From assembly GCF_015602705.1 (NCBI RefSeq), contig NZ_CP059081.1, positions 2,117,702 through 2,181,701 of the forward strand: a DNA stretch of 64,000 nt. Direction: 5' to 3'. The translations under genes and the position numbers were made by a program. Position 1 is the stretch's first letter, and each line of letters starts with the position of its first letter. Origin of the DNA: Acinetobacter lwoffii (GTDB taxonomy: Bacteria; Pseudomonadota; Gammaproteobacteria; Pseudomonadales; Moraxellaceae). This document shows positions 8,544-17,811 of the stretch, in pieces. Below the pieces are notes generated by a model. The model made no database searches. It saw nothing but the letters and a program-made list of their open reading frames with translations, and was not told the origin of the DNA.

Positions 8544-9994
8544 TTAATAACTGAACAAGCCTTTTTCTAATGGTATTTCGATACCTAAAGAAACTCCGCT
8601 ATCTCGACCATTTACCTTTGAATCACCGACCCATGCATTAATTTTAAGCGGCATTTCTGGACGTATATAATGTGACCAGGTCAAATCCAGTGCTTTAATC
8701 TCATCATTAAAAGCAAAAGCAGCATTATTAACAGCGGCAAGTTCTGATTGATTCACATCAGCAAAAAGTATACGCCCTGATAAGCGGTTCATAAAATCAA
8801 TACGAATATCTCCACCCACGGAAATCATCTGCGCATCGCCACCTAAAGCATGTGCTAGAGGATAACCATGCTGATAAAAACCGTCTGTATAATTCGTATG
8901 GTTGTAGGAAATGCCTTGAACCTTGCCATTAGTCCGCGTATCTGCCCATTCTGTGTAGAGCTGATATGGCATATTTTGTACAGTGGAAGAATAGTCAATG
9001 CCGGCAAGATACATTTTTTTTGCAGGTAAGCCCCCAGCCTCATCCTCTCCTACATATTGAGCATATAGACCTACCGGAATTTGGGTAAGAGAAAATAAAT
9101 TTAACCGCGCATCGAAGCCGGCAATCTGGTTAGATGGGTCTGGTTCACCTGTACCCTCATTATCTTTACTACCCACAAAAGCATCCCACAGCGAACTTAA
9201 ACTTTCAGGTCGTCCTTCCCCACCCCACTGAATCGCACGCGAGGCACCAAGCTCTAAATAAGGTAAAGGCTGTGCTGTAACACGCAAACCAATCAATTTG
9301 GCGTCTGGAACTGCGCTATAGTCATCGAGTTGACCCGCAAAAGCCTGATACTGCCACGGGCCAATCCAAGATAACCATTTATTTTCAAATGCTGTCTGTT
9401 CTGCACGTTGAACTGTAAAGCCATAGACTGGACGGCTGGCATCACCACGCATCAAGCTGCCATCATGGCCTGGCCCCCAATAAGTTGGAATCTGCCCAGC
9501 AATCAACCATTGATTCCAAAGTTTCCCCGCCAGATAAGAACCTTCAAGATTTACATCTTGATCATTATCAATTTGTGGATCTTTTTCAGCATTCACCCTG
9601 ATCTTGGCATCCCAATTCGTACTGCCAGCATTAAACTCTAAAGCTGCCTGATATTGTGCTTTTTGCTGATCCCCGAAAGCCTGTGGAATATTTTTTTGAT
9701 CGGTTTCTGCAAATACACCCAATTTTAGCTGTTGATTATCTGCCTTTAGTTTAGCCAGAACCGAATCGATTACACGCTGCTGTACAGTATTGCTGATCTG
9801 CGCATTTGATAAGGCTCGTTGAATTTCATCCCCACTCAGTGGCCAGGTTGAGGTACTGATTTGAATAACCCCTTGCTGGTTTAACCAGTTTAGGTCCGTA
9901 CGCAAATTTGCATCATTTAGAACCAGACCCTGAGCAAAAGCAGAAGCGCAAGCGTAGTCAGTAACACACTCAATAATGTTTTTTTTAGCAACAT
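8544..9994 (-). CDS. wzi: Wzi-type capsule-associated outer-membrane protein, signal peptide frameshifted
   Basis: The main frame (8544 to about 9940) encodes a mature beta-barrel protein of about 470 residues. It shows family blocks such as AGQIPTYWGPGHDGSLMRG and a C-terminal aromatic ending (EKGLFSY), as in outer-membrane barrels. Wzi proteins bind capsule or exopolysaccharide at the cell surface. The only good start is ATG at 9994, which reads MLLKKTLLSVLLTTLA, a perfect signal peptide, but in a frame that stops soon after. The barrel frame itself reads ASAFAQGLVLND at the cleavage site and has no upstream ATG. One missing base within 9945-9949 explains both. In-frame translation could otherwise begin only at internal codons such as TTG 9905, without a signal peptide, so the protein is probably not exported unless the shift is a sequence error. 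Confidence 0.75.
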
Positions 9995-10100
9995 GGGATG
10001 AATATTCTCAAGTTTATTTTCTGCTTCACCTTAATCGCTCCTATGTTAATTTTCAACGATTAAACTGTTGTTTTTTACTCAAGCTTTCAGATGTATCGAC

Positions 10101-10132
10101 AAAAAATAACCCACACAATGGTGGGTTATTTT
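10101..10132 (-). terminator. Terminator of lysS
   Basis: On the minus strand AAATAACCCAC / GTGGGTTATTT ends in a T run, 12 bases past the lysS stop. Confidence 0.85.
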
Positions 10133-10143
10133 GAATTCAGCAT

Positions 10144-11673
10144 TTAAGCATTTTTATGACGCATATGCGGGAACAAGATCACATCGCGGATACTTGCTGC
10201 ATTAGCAAAGATCATCACCAGACGGTCAATACCAATACCCTCACCTGCTGTTGGAGGAAGACCGTATTCCAATGCTTCTACAAAGTCTGCATCGTAATGC
10301 ATAGCTTCATCATCACCAGCATCTTTTTCAGCAACCTGTGCCTGGAATCGTTCAGCCTGATCGATTGGATCATTTAATTCCGAGAAGCCATTTGCCAACT
10401 CACGGCCACCGATGAAGAATTCAAAACGGTCGGTAATGTGTGGATTGTGATCATTACGGCGTGCCAATGGAGAAGTTTCCGCTGGATATTCAGTAATGAA
10501 CGTCGGCTGACGCAATTTGGTTTCTACGGTTTCTTCAAATACCATAGTTTGCAGTTTGCCCAGACCAAAACCTGGCTTCACTTGCTCTTTCAATTCTTCC
10601 TGAAGGAAGTTTGCCAGGAACTCACGGTCATTGACATTTTCAGGAGTAAATTGCGGGTTATTTTCCAAAATCGCATCGAACATTGAAATTTTCTTGAATG
10701 GCCCTTTGAAGCTATATACTTCATCGCCATAAGGCACGTCAGTCGTACCCAAGATATCAATCGCCAGACGCTCCAGCATTTGCTCGGTCAATTCCATCAG
10801 ATCTTTGTAATCTGCATACGCCTGGTAGAATTCAATCATGGTGAATTCAGGGTTATGACGGGTAGAAACACCTTCGTTACGGAAGTTACGGTTAATTTCA
10901 AACACACGTTCAAAACCGCCAACTACCAAACGCTTTAAGTAAAGCTCTGGCGCAATACGCAAAAACAATGACATATCTAATGCATTATGATGTGTTTCGA
11001 AAGGACGTGCCGATGCACCACCTGGAATCACATGCATCATTGGCGTTTCAACTTCCATATAGCGCTTTTCAGTCAGGAAGGCACGGATACCCGCTACAAC
11101 TTTGGCACGAATCTCAAAAGTTTTACGCGTTTCTTCGTTAACGATCAGGTCAAGATAACGTTTACGATACTTTACTTCAGTATCGTTCAAACCATGGAAC
11201 TTATCTGGCAGTGGACGCAATGATTTGGTCAATAATTCAAAATGCTCGATATGTACATACAGATCGCCTTTACCCGAACGACCGATATAACCTTCGACTG
11301 CGATGATATCGCCAAGGTCCAGACCTTTAATGGTAGCCAGTACATCTTCAGCGAGTTCTTTACGCGCAACATAAAGCTGGATACGACCTGTCATGTCCTG
11401 GATCACAATAAATGAACCACGGTTCAACATCACACGACCGGCAACTTTGACGTAGACCTTTTCGCCTGCTTCAATTTCTTCTTTAGATTTATCAGCGAAC
11501 TGGTCTTGTAAATCCTGGGCATAGTGCTCACGCTTAAAGGTATTCGGCCATGGGCTCTTACCTGTTTCTTGTGCCTGAGCTTCGATTTGCTTTAACTTGG
11601 CATGACGCTGTGCAATTAAATCGTTTTCGGAAATGATTTGTTCAGAAGTCGATTGAGCGTTAGTTTGCGTCAT
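10144..11673 (-). CDS. lysS: Lysyl-tRNA synthetase, class II
   Basis: 509 residues, normal for bacterial LysRS. It attaches lysine to tRNA-Lys. An N-terminal OB-fold anticodon-binding domain (about 60-170, with [18 protein letters not shown]) precedes the class II catalytic core. Motif 2 is seen as [20 protein letters not shown] (about 273-292) and motif 3 as [15 protein letters not shown] near residue 480. The usual short N-terminal extension is Gln/Ser-rich. It is monocistronic, with its own terminator. Confidence 0.97.
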   Translation of the reverse strand: MTQTNAQSTSEQIISENDLIAQRHAKLKQIEAQAQETGKSPWPNTFKREHYAQDLQDQFADKSKEEIEAGEKVYVKVAGRVMLNRGSFIVIQDMTGRIQLYVARKELAEDVLATIKGLDLGDIIAVEGYIGRSGKGDLYVHIEHFELLTKSLRPLPDKFHGLNDTEVKYRKRYLDLIVNEETRKTFEIRAKVVAGIRAFLTEKRYMEVETPMMHVIPGGASARPFETHHNALDMSLFLRIAPELYLKRLVVGGFERVFEINRNFRNEGVSTRHNPEFTMIEFYQAYADYKDLMELTEQMLERLAIDILGTTDVPYGDEVYSFKGPFKKISMFDAILENNPQFTPENVNDREFLANFLQEELKEQVKPGFGLGKLQTMVFEETVETKLRQPTFITEYPAETSPLARRNDHNPHITDRFEFFIGGRELANGFSELNDPIDQAERFQAQVAEKDAGDDEAMHYDADFVEALEYGLPPTAGEGIGIDRLVMIFANAASIRDVILFPHMRHKNA

Positions 11674-12061
11674 CTCTGCCTCGAATAAGATTAGTTAAAA
11701 AATAGAAGTTGCATAGAATAGCAGAAATCCTTCTCAAATCGTAGCGTAAACACTCTCAGGAACCGGCTTTTCTTTGGAAGAATCCACTATCCCGCTATTT
11801 ACACCATTCGGTTCAGCCCGTCTGTCACTCTTTTAAATTGCCTTTCTTCAACCTTTTGCAACATCCTGCTGCTCTCATTTGGGATTAAAGTCTAAAACAG
11901 ACAGGTCTTATATAAAATCATTGCACTGCAAAACTGCGGCTTAGACCAATAGCTAACTGCCTTGTATACCTAGACGTTCTACAATGACGCTCAGATTGAA
12001 GATGATGTGCCAATCAACAAATAACCAATATGGCATGTCCCATAAAAATGAGTAATGAACT
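11674..12061 (+). other. 388-bp divergent intergenic region, no gene seen
   Basis: It separates lysS (-) from the YqiA-like gene (+). It must hold the promoters of both, but I see no convincing -35/-10 pair, hairpin or repeat. No open frame with a ribosome site is present. Confidence 0.4.
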
Positions 12062-12556
12062 ATGTCTAAGATTTTGTTTTTACATGGCTTAGATTCCTCC
12101 AGAGAATCCACCAAGTTCCACGCCATTGATGTGGTACATAAATACTGTATCGATGTCGATTACCGAAATCTGAGTTATAGTTCGGTCACCGAGTTTTATC
12201 ATGAGATGATTGAAACCATCAAACCAGATATTCTGGTCGGCCACAGTCTTGGCGGTTATTGGGCACTGAAAATGTCACAGGCGTATCAAATTCCCTGTGT
12301 AGTAGCCAATCCCATTTTGCAACCCAACTTCCGCGATGATTATCCAGCCATTGGGCATCACGATTTACAGCATGATATTCCTCAGTTTGCCTATCTGGAG
12401 CTGGGCGATGAAATTCTGGATATGCATGCGGTTCAGACACAACTTGAAGACTATATGCAAATTCAGGCAGTTGATGGCGGCCACCATCGTCTGGAACATC
12501 CTGAGCAAATTAATACACTGATTCAGGAAATCGAAGATCATTTTATCAGGCAATAA
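12062..12556 (+). CDS. YqiA/YcfP-type alpha/beta hydrolase (UPF0227)
   Basis: 164 residues, a compact alpha/beta hydrolase without a lid. The N-terminal strand KILFLHGLDSS carries the oxyanion region. GHSLGG holds the nucleophile Ser62, and GGHHRLEHPEQIN near the C terminus carries the catalytic His. The acid is probably the Asp or Glu in LELGDEILD. Relatives in enterobacteria (YqiA, YcfP) are cytoplasmic esterases of unknown natural substrate. No strong ribosome site is visible. It is convergent with apt across a shared terminator. Confidence 0.85.
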   Translation: MSKILFLHGLDSSRESTKFHAIDVVHKYCIDVDYRNLSYSSVTEFYHEMIETIKPDILVGHSLGGYWALKMSQAYQIPCVVANPILQPNFRDDYPAIGHHDLQHDIPQFAYLELGDEILDMHAVQTQLEDYMQIQAVDGGHHRLEHPEQINTLIQEIEDHFIRQ

Positions 12557-12585
12557 AAAAGCCCCACAATTTTGGGGCTTTTTTT
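12555..12585 (+). terminator. Bidirectional terminator between the YqiA-like gene and apt
   Basis: The stem AAAAAAGCCCCA / TGGGGCTTTTTT has A and T runs on either side between two convergent stops. Confidence 0.88.
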
Positions 12586-12595
12586 AATTTATGAC

Positions 12596-13138
12596 TTAAG
12601 CAACTGCCGCTTCAGGCTGAGATTTGTCGTCCAGTACTGACCAGATATCTAAGCCTAATTCTGCATGCAGGTCAGGAAGATCAAGGAAAATACTTGCACC
12701 AAGTACTTCATGTTGACATTTTTGAGCCAGTTCATTCACTGCTTTTAAGGTTCCGCCACTTGCCAGAACATCATCCACAATAATTACTTTCTGGGACTGA
12801 ACTTCCGCAGACATTTCTAAACGATCCAGACCATATTCCAGGCTATAACCCACACCGACCACTGGAGGTGGCAATTTACCTGCTTTACGCACCAACAATA
12901 AGCCTTTGCCTGTACGTTGTGCCAACAAGCTTGCCAACACAAAACCACGCGCTTCAACCGCAATAAAGCTTTCTACTTCTGCCAGTTTGTCAGCAGGAAT
13001 GCTGGCAATCAAAGCGTCAGTCAATGGACCAATATTGCTCATGAAAAGTGGGGTCAAATCAAAGAAGCAAATTCCTGGTTTTGGAAAATCTTGGACCGTA
13101 CGAATGTGAGACCACAAAGAAGTATACAAATTGCTCAT
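12596..13138 (-). CDS. apt: Adenine phosphoribosyltransferase
   Basis: 180 residues. It salvages adenine to AMP using PRPP. The PRPP-binding loop VIIVDDVLASGGT (residues 118-130) is the diagnostic type I phosphoribosyltransferase signature. VEARGFVLAS (61-70) and RKAGKLPPP (84-92, base-binding hood) are specific to Apt, and FPKPGICFFDLTP near the N terminus is also conserved. The start is at the family's usual position. It is a single gene followed by the shared terminator. Confidence 0.96.
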   Translation of the reverse strand: MSNLYTSLWSHIRTVQDFPKPGICFFDLTPLFMSNIGPLTDALIASIPADKLAEVESFIAVEARGFVLASLLAQRTGKGLLLVRKAGKLPPPVVGVGYSLEYGLDRLEMSAEVQSQKVIIVDDVLASGGTLKAVNELAQKCQHEVLGASIFLDLPDLHAELGLDIWSVLDDKSQPEAAVA

Positions 13139-13625
13139 GGGAGATCTTAAAAAAAGAAAAGGAATATGGGAATTTTAAACCTATTTGAGTGAAACGAACA
13201 AGCCAAGCTGTCTAATAAAAACCCGATGTTTAACCACAAGATATTGATTTTATTATATTGATTTATTTTAAAAATATTTAACCCAGACTTTACTGATTCT
13301 AAATTACCTAAAAACTCAAGTTTTTACTGCACGACTTTGGTCTATCCCCCAAGATAAACGCTCATTTTTGCCATCCTCAGCTTTTTATCCTTTAACCGTC
13401 TGCGCTAGAAAAGCTGATTGGCGTGATTTTCTGATAAATGAGGAATGTGTCGTCTATTCTGCTGCTAATTTCGCTGATTAAGCTTTTATTCACTTTACTT
13501 TCTGAATAGAACTGCGTAAAAATTTAGCCAAATATGTTCACTGTTAAAAAGTCATATTCTTTTAGAGTCTTGCCTTTTATGGATTTTAAGCTGACGCCTA
13601 CAGTTGCTCAGTTTTGGAGAGTTAC
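13139..13625 (+). other. 487-bp intergenic region upstream of rubA
   Basis: AT-rich region between divergent apt and rubA. It presumably carries both promoters; rubA is known to be expressed constitutively in Acinetobacter. I see no convincing operator, hairpin or short gene in it. Confidence 0.4.
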
Positions 13626-13790
13626 ATGAGAAAGTTTCAATGCATCGTATGTGGATGGATTTATGACGAGGCAGAAGGTTGGCCTCAAGACGGGATCGTG
13701 GCAGGCACCAAATGGGAAGATATCCCCGATGACTGGACCTGTCCAGATTGCGGCGTGTCTAAAGTCGATTTCGAAATGATCGAAGTCTAA
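13626..13790 (+). CDS. rubA: Rubredoxin
   Basis: 54 residues, the full length of a one-iron rubredoxin. The four iron ligands are in two knuckles: CIVCGW (C6, C9) and CPDCGV (C39, C42), with the conserved aromatic YDE and WTCP context. It is a cytoplasmic electron carrier that, in alkane-degrading Acinetobacter, passes electrons from rubredoxin reductase to the membrane alkane hydroxylase. The TTGGAGAG stretch upstream is a good ribosome site. It is followed after 15-40 bases by a hairpin and T run, then rubB. Confidence 0.96.
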   Translation: MRKFQCIVCGWIYDEAEGWPQDGIVAGTKWEDIPDDWTCPDCGVSKVDFEMIEV

Positions 13791-13804
13791 TCACGTCCAG
13801 TTAA

Positions 13805-13830
13805 AGGCCATATCCATATGGTCTTTTTTT
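13805..13830 (+). terminator. Intercistronic hairpin with T run between rubA and rubB
   Basis: GGCCATAT / ATATGGTC (one G-T pair, tight loop) is followed by seven Ts. It looks like an intrinsic, perhaps partial, terminator that would make rubA more abundant than the downstream rubB message. Confidence 0.65.
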
Positions 13831-13881
13831 ATGCCTTTCAATCATTTATACAGCATGGAGCTCTACCATATGGAAACAACT

Positions 13882-15060
13882 ATGCATCCTATCGTCATTA
13901 TTGGTTCAGGTATGGCGGGTTATGCCGTAGCGCGTGAATTTCGTAAACTTAATCCAGAACATGAATTGCTGATGATCTGTGCGGATGATGCGGTCAATTA
14001 TGCCAAACCGACGCTTTCCAATGCTCTGGCCGGCAATAAAGCACCTGAACAAATTCCACTAGGCGATGCAGCTAAAATGTCGGCACAGCTGAATATGCGC
14101 ATTGAACAGCATACCTGGGTTAAGGCGATTCATCCGGAAGATCATCAACTGGTTTTGGAAAAAGATGGCCAGGAAAGCACGCAACATTATAGCAAACTGG
14201 TATTAGCCATCGGTGCCAATCCGGTACGTCTGGCGATTGCCGGTGATGCCAGCGATGATATTCATGTCGTCAACAATTTGAGTGACTATAAAGCTTTCCG
14301 TAACAATCTGGCAGCACGTGAAGACAAACGTGTAGTGATTTTAGGTGCAGGCCTGATTGGCTGTGAATTTGCCAATGACCTGCAAAATACCGATCATCAA
14401 GTCACAGTCATTGATTTAGCTCCTCAGCCGCTTGGCCGTTTATTGCCAGAACATGTTGCCACAGCATTCCAGAAAAACCTTGAAGAAACCGGCATTCACT
14501 TTGTCCTGGGCACAACAGTCGAAAAAGTCTCTCGTGCGGACAATGGTGATTATCTGGTCACGCTGGCCAACGGTCAGTCTTTGGTTGCTGATGTAGTGTT
14601 ATCTGCGGTGGGTTTACAGCCGAATATTTCTTTGGCGAAACAGGCAGACGTACATACCAGTCGCGGAGTGTTAACCACGGCACAACTGGAAACCAACCAG
14701 GTCGATATTTATGCTGTGGGCGACTGTGCCGAGGTCAATGGAACTTTATTGCCTTATGTTATGCCGATCATGCAACAAGCCCGCGCTTTGGCAAAAACCT
14801 TAAATGGTGAACATACTGCCGTGCATTATCCGGCTATGCCAGTGGCAGTTAAAACGCCTGCTGCTCCTTTAACGGTATTGCCTGCACCGGTTGATGTTGA
14901 TGTCACCTGGGAAACTGAAGAGTTTGACGATGGCATGCTGGCTAAAGCGTTCGATGCTAATGGAACCTTACGTAGTTTTGTGCTTTTGGGCGCCACTGCA
15001 GCCAAACAGCGTCTGGCCTTGACCAAGCAGGTTCCTGACTTGATTCCTGCTGCGGTTTAG
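13882..15060 (+). CDS. rubB: Rubredoxin-NAD(+) reductase
   Basis: 392 residues from the ATG reading MHPIVIIGSGMAGY, which places the FAD dinucleotide fold GSGMAG right at the N terminus as in known RubB. Starts at 13870 (four codons earlier, with GGAG upstream) and 13831 are also open. A second Rossmann motif, VVILGAGLIGCEFAN (about 153-167), binds NADH. YAVGDCAEVNG (about 281-291) is the conserved FAD-contact motif. The flavoprotein moves electrons from NADH to rubredoxin. It lies directly after rubA and before estB. Confidence 0.94.
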   Translation: MHPIVIIGSGMAGYAVAREFRKLNPEHELLMICADDAVNYAKPTLSNALAGNKAPEQIPLGDAAKMSAQLNMRIEQHTWVKAIHPEDHQLVLEKDGQESTQHYSKLVLAIGANPVRLAIAGDASDDIHVVNNLSDYKAFRNNLAAREDKRVVILGAGLIGCEFANDLQNTDHQVTVIDLAPQPLGRLLPEHVATAFQKNLEETGIHFVLGTTVEKVSRADNGDYLVTLANGQSLVADVVLSAVGLQPNISLAKQADVHTSRGVLTTAQLETNQVDIYAVGDCAEVNGTLLPYVMPIMQQARALAKTLNGEHTAVHYPAMPVAVKTPAAPLTVLPAPVDVDVTWETEEFDDGMLAKAFDANGTLRSFVLLGATAAKQRLALTKQVPDLIPAAV

Positions 15061-15117
15061 AGGTTTAATAGCAAGGATATTTTTTAAACGAAATATCCTT
15101 TAATTAGGACAGCGACT

Positions 15118-16056
15118 ATGTACAGCGCAGCACAGTTTAATCTTTCCCCATATACCTCGTTTATGCATGAAACCAAGGTTGATCTTGGTAATGGGATCCA
15201 GCTACATGTCGAGGTTGGCGGAAATCCGGAACATCCCACCATTTTGCTGATTATGGGTCTGGGTGGGCAAATGCTGTACTGGCCTGACTTTTTCTGCAAA
15301 TCACTGATAGACAATGGCTATCACATCATCCGTTTTGATAATCGTGATATTGGTCTGTCTTCAAAAGTCCATCACAAAGGTCCACGCCTGAATACCCTGA
15401 AAATGATGAGCCGTTTTGTGCTGGGTCTGGGTAATCAGGGTGCACCTTATGATCTATATGATATGGCCGAAGATGTCAGTCTGCTGATTGAAAAAATGCA
15501 GCTGGAACAGGTCTATGTGCTGGGTGCTTCGATGGGCGGTATGATTGCCCAGATTCTGGCCGCGCGTTATCCGGACAAAGTCAAAAAACTGGGCTTACTG
15601 TTTACCAGCAATAACCAGCCGATGTTGCCACCGCCCTTCCCTAAGCAACTCTTTAGTTTGATTGACAAACCGACTTCAACAGATGAAGATGGCATTGTTG
15701 ATCATAGTTTGAAACTGTTTAAGATCATCGGCTCGCCAGGTTATGTCAATCATCTGGAAGCGGTACAGACCGCCCGTAAATTATATAAGCGAAGTTACTA
15801 TCCTGCTGGTGTACTTCAACAGTTTTTAGCAATATTATGTACAGGCTCATTGCTGCAACTGGACAAGCAAATCAAACAAGAAACCCTGGTAGTCCATGGT
15901 TCTCGAGATCGATTGCTGCCTCCTAGCCATGGCAAGGCCGTTGCGAAAGCAATTTCAGGGGCTAAATTTGAATTAATTGATGGAATGGGGCATGATATCC
16001 CACCGCATTTTATTCCATATCTTAGCGAATTATTTGCTGATCATTTTAAATCATAA
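15118..16056 (+). CDS. estB: Alpha/beta hydrolase (EstB-type esterase)
   Basis: 312 residues with an alpha/beta-hydrolase fold. The oxyanion region is LIMGLGGQ, the nucleophile elbow LGASMGGM (Ser about 141), the acid lies in VVHGSRDRLLPP and the catalytic His in GMGHDIPP (about residue 295). The position between rubB and oxyR matches the estB gene of the Acinetobacter rub cluster, which encodes a carboxylesterase of unsettled physiological role. No signal peptide is seen. An AGGAC site precedes the ATG. oxyR begins 13 bases after the stop, so the two are probably co-transcribed. Confidence 0.88.
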   Translation: MYSAAQFNLSPYTSFMHETKVDLGNGIQLHVEVGGNPEHPTILLIMGLGGQMLYWPDFFCKSLIDNGYHIIRFDNRDIGLSSKVHHKGPRLNTLKMMSRFVLGLGNQGAPYDLYDMAEDVSLLIEKMQLEQVYVLGASMGGMIAQILAARYPDKVKKLGLLFTSNNQPMLPPPFPKQLFSLIDKPTSTDEDGIVDHSLKLFKIIGSPGYVNHLEAVQTARKLYKRSYYPAGVLQQFLAILCTGSLLQLDKQIKQETLVVHGSRDRLLPPSHGKAVAKAISGAKFELIDGMGHDIPPHFIPYLSELFADHFKS

Positions 16057-16069
16057 ACATTAGGACACT

Positions 16070-16978
16070 ATGGCTGCATTACCATCCCTAAGACAGCTGT
16101 CATACCTCGTAACACTGTCAGAGACGCTACACTTTACAGAAGCTGCTCGCCGCTCCTTTGTCACCCAGTCAACCTTGTCTGGCGGCATCATGGAGCTGGA
16201 GCGTTTACTCGGTGGCGTACTTGTTGAACGCGACCGCCAGAATGTTCGTTTAACGCCTCTTGGTGAACAAGTGGTTGCACGCGCACGTGTTCTACTGGCC
16301 GATGCTCAGGACCTAATGCGTTTAAGTCGTGAGATGAGTGAACCTTTAACCGGTGATCTACATCTCGGCGTTATTCCAACAATTGCACCTTTCCTGTTGT
16401 CACAGCTTCTGGACGAAGTACATAAGCAATTACCAAAAATCCAGTTGCATCTGCATGAAGCGCAAAGTGAAAAGATTGTAGAAAAGCTGGAACATGGCAA
16501 CCTGGACATGGTGGCTTTGGCATTGCCTTTCGACACCCGTGGTCTGAAAGTTGCTGAAATTGCCAAAGAAAATCTGTATCTGGTTTACCAAAAATCTGAT
16601 CAGCATGCTGCACAAGCAAACTCTTTAGGAGATCTGGATCTGTCTCGCCTGATGTTACTTGAAGAAGGTCACTGTCTGCGTGATCATGCCTTGAGTGCTT
16701 GCCCGATTGGTGAACGTAAAAATGATCATCGTTTAAAAGCCAGCTCACTGCCGACTTTAATTGAAATGGTTTCAGCCAATCTTGGCTTTACCTTGTTACC
16801 TGAAATCGCGATTCATACCAATATGATTAAAGGCAATCCTGAGATTCAGGTAAAAGCGATCGATTCAGCCCCAAGTCGTACCCTGGCATTGGTAACCCGT
16901 AAAAGCACACCGCTGCAAAGCGAGTTTGATGTGCTATTACAGATTTTCCAGAAAATCACTCAGCACGATGCTGCCTGA
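16070..16978 (+). CDS. oxyR: Hydrogen-peroxide-sensing LysR-type regulator OxyR
   Basis: 302 residues. An N-terminal winged helix-turn-helix (about 1-60, FTEAARRSFVTQSTLSGGI) precedes the LysR effector domain. The redox pair is present: GHCLRDHALSAC gives Cys202 and Cys211, equivalent to E. coli Cys199 and Cys208, which form a disulfide on contact with peroxide and switch on catalase and alkyl hydroperoxide reductase genes. An AGGA site precedes the start. It is the last gene of the rub cluster and has its own terminator. Confidence 0.95.
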   Translation: MAALPSLRQLSYLVTLSETLHFTEAARRSFVTQSTLSGGIMELERLLGGVLVERDRQNVRLTPLGEQVVARARVLLADAQDLMRLSREMSEPLTGDLHLGVIPTIAPFLLSQLLDEVHKQLPKIQLHLHEAQSEKIVEKLEHGNLDMVALALPFDTRGLKVAEIAKENLYLVYQKSDQHAAQANSLGDLDLSRLMLLEEGHCLRDHALSACPIGERKNDHRLKASSLPTLIEMVSANLGFTLLPEIAIHTNMIKGNPEIQVKAIDSAPSRTLALVTRKSTPLQSEFDVLLQIFQKITQHDAA

Positions 16979-16988
16979 TCTATAGATA

Positions 16989-17018
16989 ATAAAAAGGAGC
17001 ACATGTTGCTCCTTTTTT
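16989..17018 (+). terminator. Terminator of the rub-oxyR cluster
   Basis: AAAAAGGAGCA / TGCTCCTTTTTT stem-loop 11 bases after the oxyR stop. Confidence 0.87.
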
Positions 17019-17103
17019 ATATCTTGAATTGAATGCATCCAGTCCGCCTAGAAACTTAGAATCTCTACATTTCAGCTAAATCACTATTCTTTGGGATAGG
17101 CAT

Positions 17104-17754
17104 TTGCATCTGCCTGATTCACAGTATAGCTCTCTATCGCATCTACAGGATCGCGTTTTATTGGCTAGCCTTTTGCCTGCACCGGTTTTAGTGATTCGTT
17201 CACCGACTGGACTCGACCTGTCAAAAATCCAGACCGTGCTACAGCAACTCGGCTATCAGCCAGATATGCTGCTGTATGCGGACAATATGCTGTCCGCACA
17301 ATCCATGATTACTGAACATCTGCCCAACCTGATTCTTTATCATGCAGCAACAACTTCAGAGATCAGTTTGATTCATCAGCTGAAACAGCAAAGCTCAGAT
17401 ACGCCCGTTATTGGCATACTCAATACTCATTCCACAGCACTGATCTATTCAGCCTTGCTGTCCGGCGCAGATAGCTATATGCAGCATCATGATTCATTAC
17501 CCCAGTTCGCTGATAGTCTAAAAACTGTCTTGCGCGGTGGAGCCTACATTCATACTGAACTGGCAGACTATATCCTGCACCAGCCCATTGCTAAAACCTG
17601 TCTTAACCTCGCTGAATTGCAGTTATTAAAATTATTGAGTCAACATCAATCGCAAGCTGAACGACAAGATCAGCTCCAGATGAAGGACTATCAGATGTAT
17701 AGTCGGGTCAAACACATCTATCGAAAACTGGTTAAACTCAGCTTGAACAGTTAA
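17104..17754 (+). CDS. Degenerate NarL/LuxR-type response regulator
   Basis: 216 residues beginning at a TTG with GGGATAGG just upstream; no ATG is available before residue 68. Residues about 28-155 follow the receiver fold (LILYHAATT, TPVIGILNTHST, ALLSGADSYM, LRGGAYIHTELADYIL), but the phosphorylatable Asp position after LIL is Tyr-His and the conserved Lys after GAD is replaced by His. The C-terminal 50 residues align with a LuxR helix-turn-helix (LNLAELQLLKLLSQHQ ... RVKHIYRKLVKL), with the recognition helix altered. It is probably phosphorylation-independent. No sensor kinase is adjacent. Confidence 0.65.
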   Translation: MHLPDSQYSSLSHLQDRVLLASLLPAPVLVIRSPTGLDLSKIQTVLQQLGYQPDMLLYADNMLSAQSMITEHLPNLILYHAATTSEISLIHQLKQQSSDTPVIGILNTHSTALIYSALLSGADSYMQHHDSLPQFADSLKTVLRGGAYIHTELADYILHQPIAKTCLNLAELQLLKLLSQHQSQAERQDQLQMKDYQMYSRVKHIYRKLVKLSLNS

Positions 17755-17770
17755 ATTCTATGTTCGGAAT

Positions 17771-17799
17771 AAAAAAGAGGCTGAATATTCAGCCTCTTT
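17771..17799 (+). terminator. Bidirectional terminator before ppk
   Basis: AAAGAGGCTGAA / TTCAGCCTCTTT stem between the convergent response-regulator-like gene and ppk, with a strong A run on its left side that gives a T tract for ppk. Confidence 0.82.
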
Positions 17800-17811
17800 A
17801 CATACTTAAAC

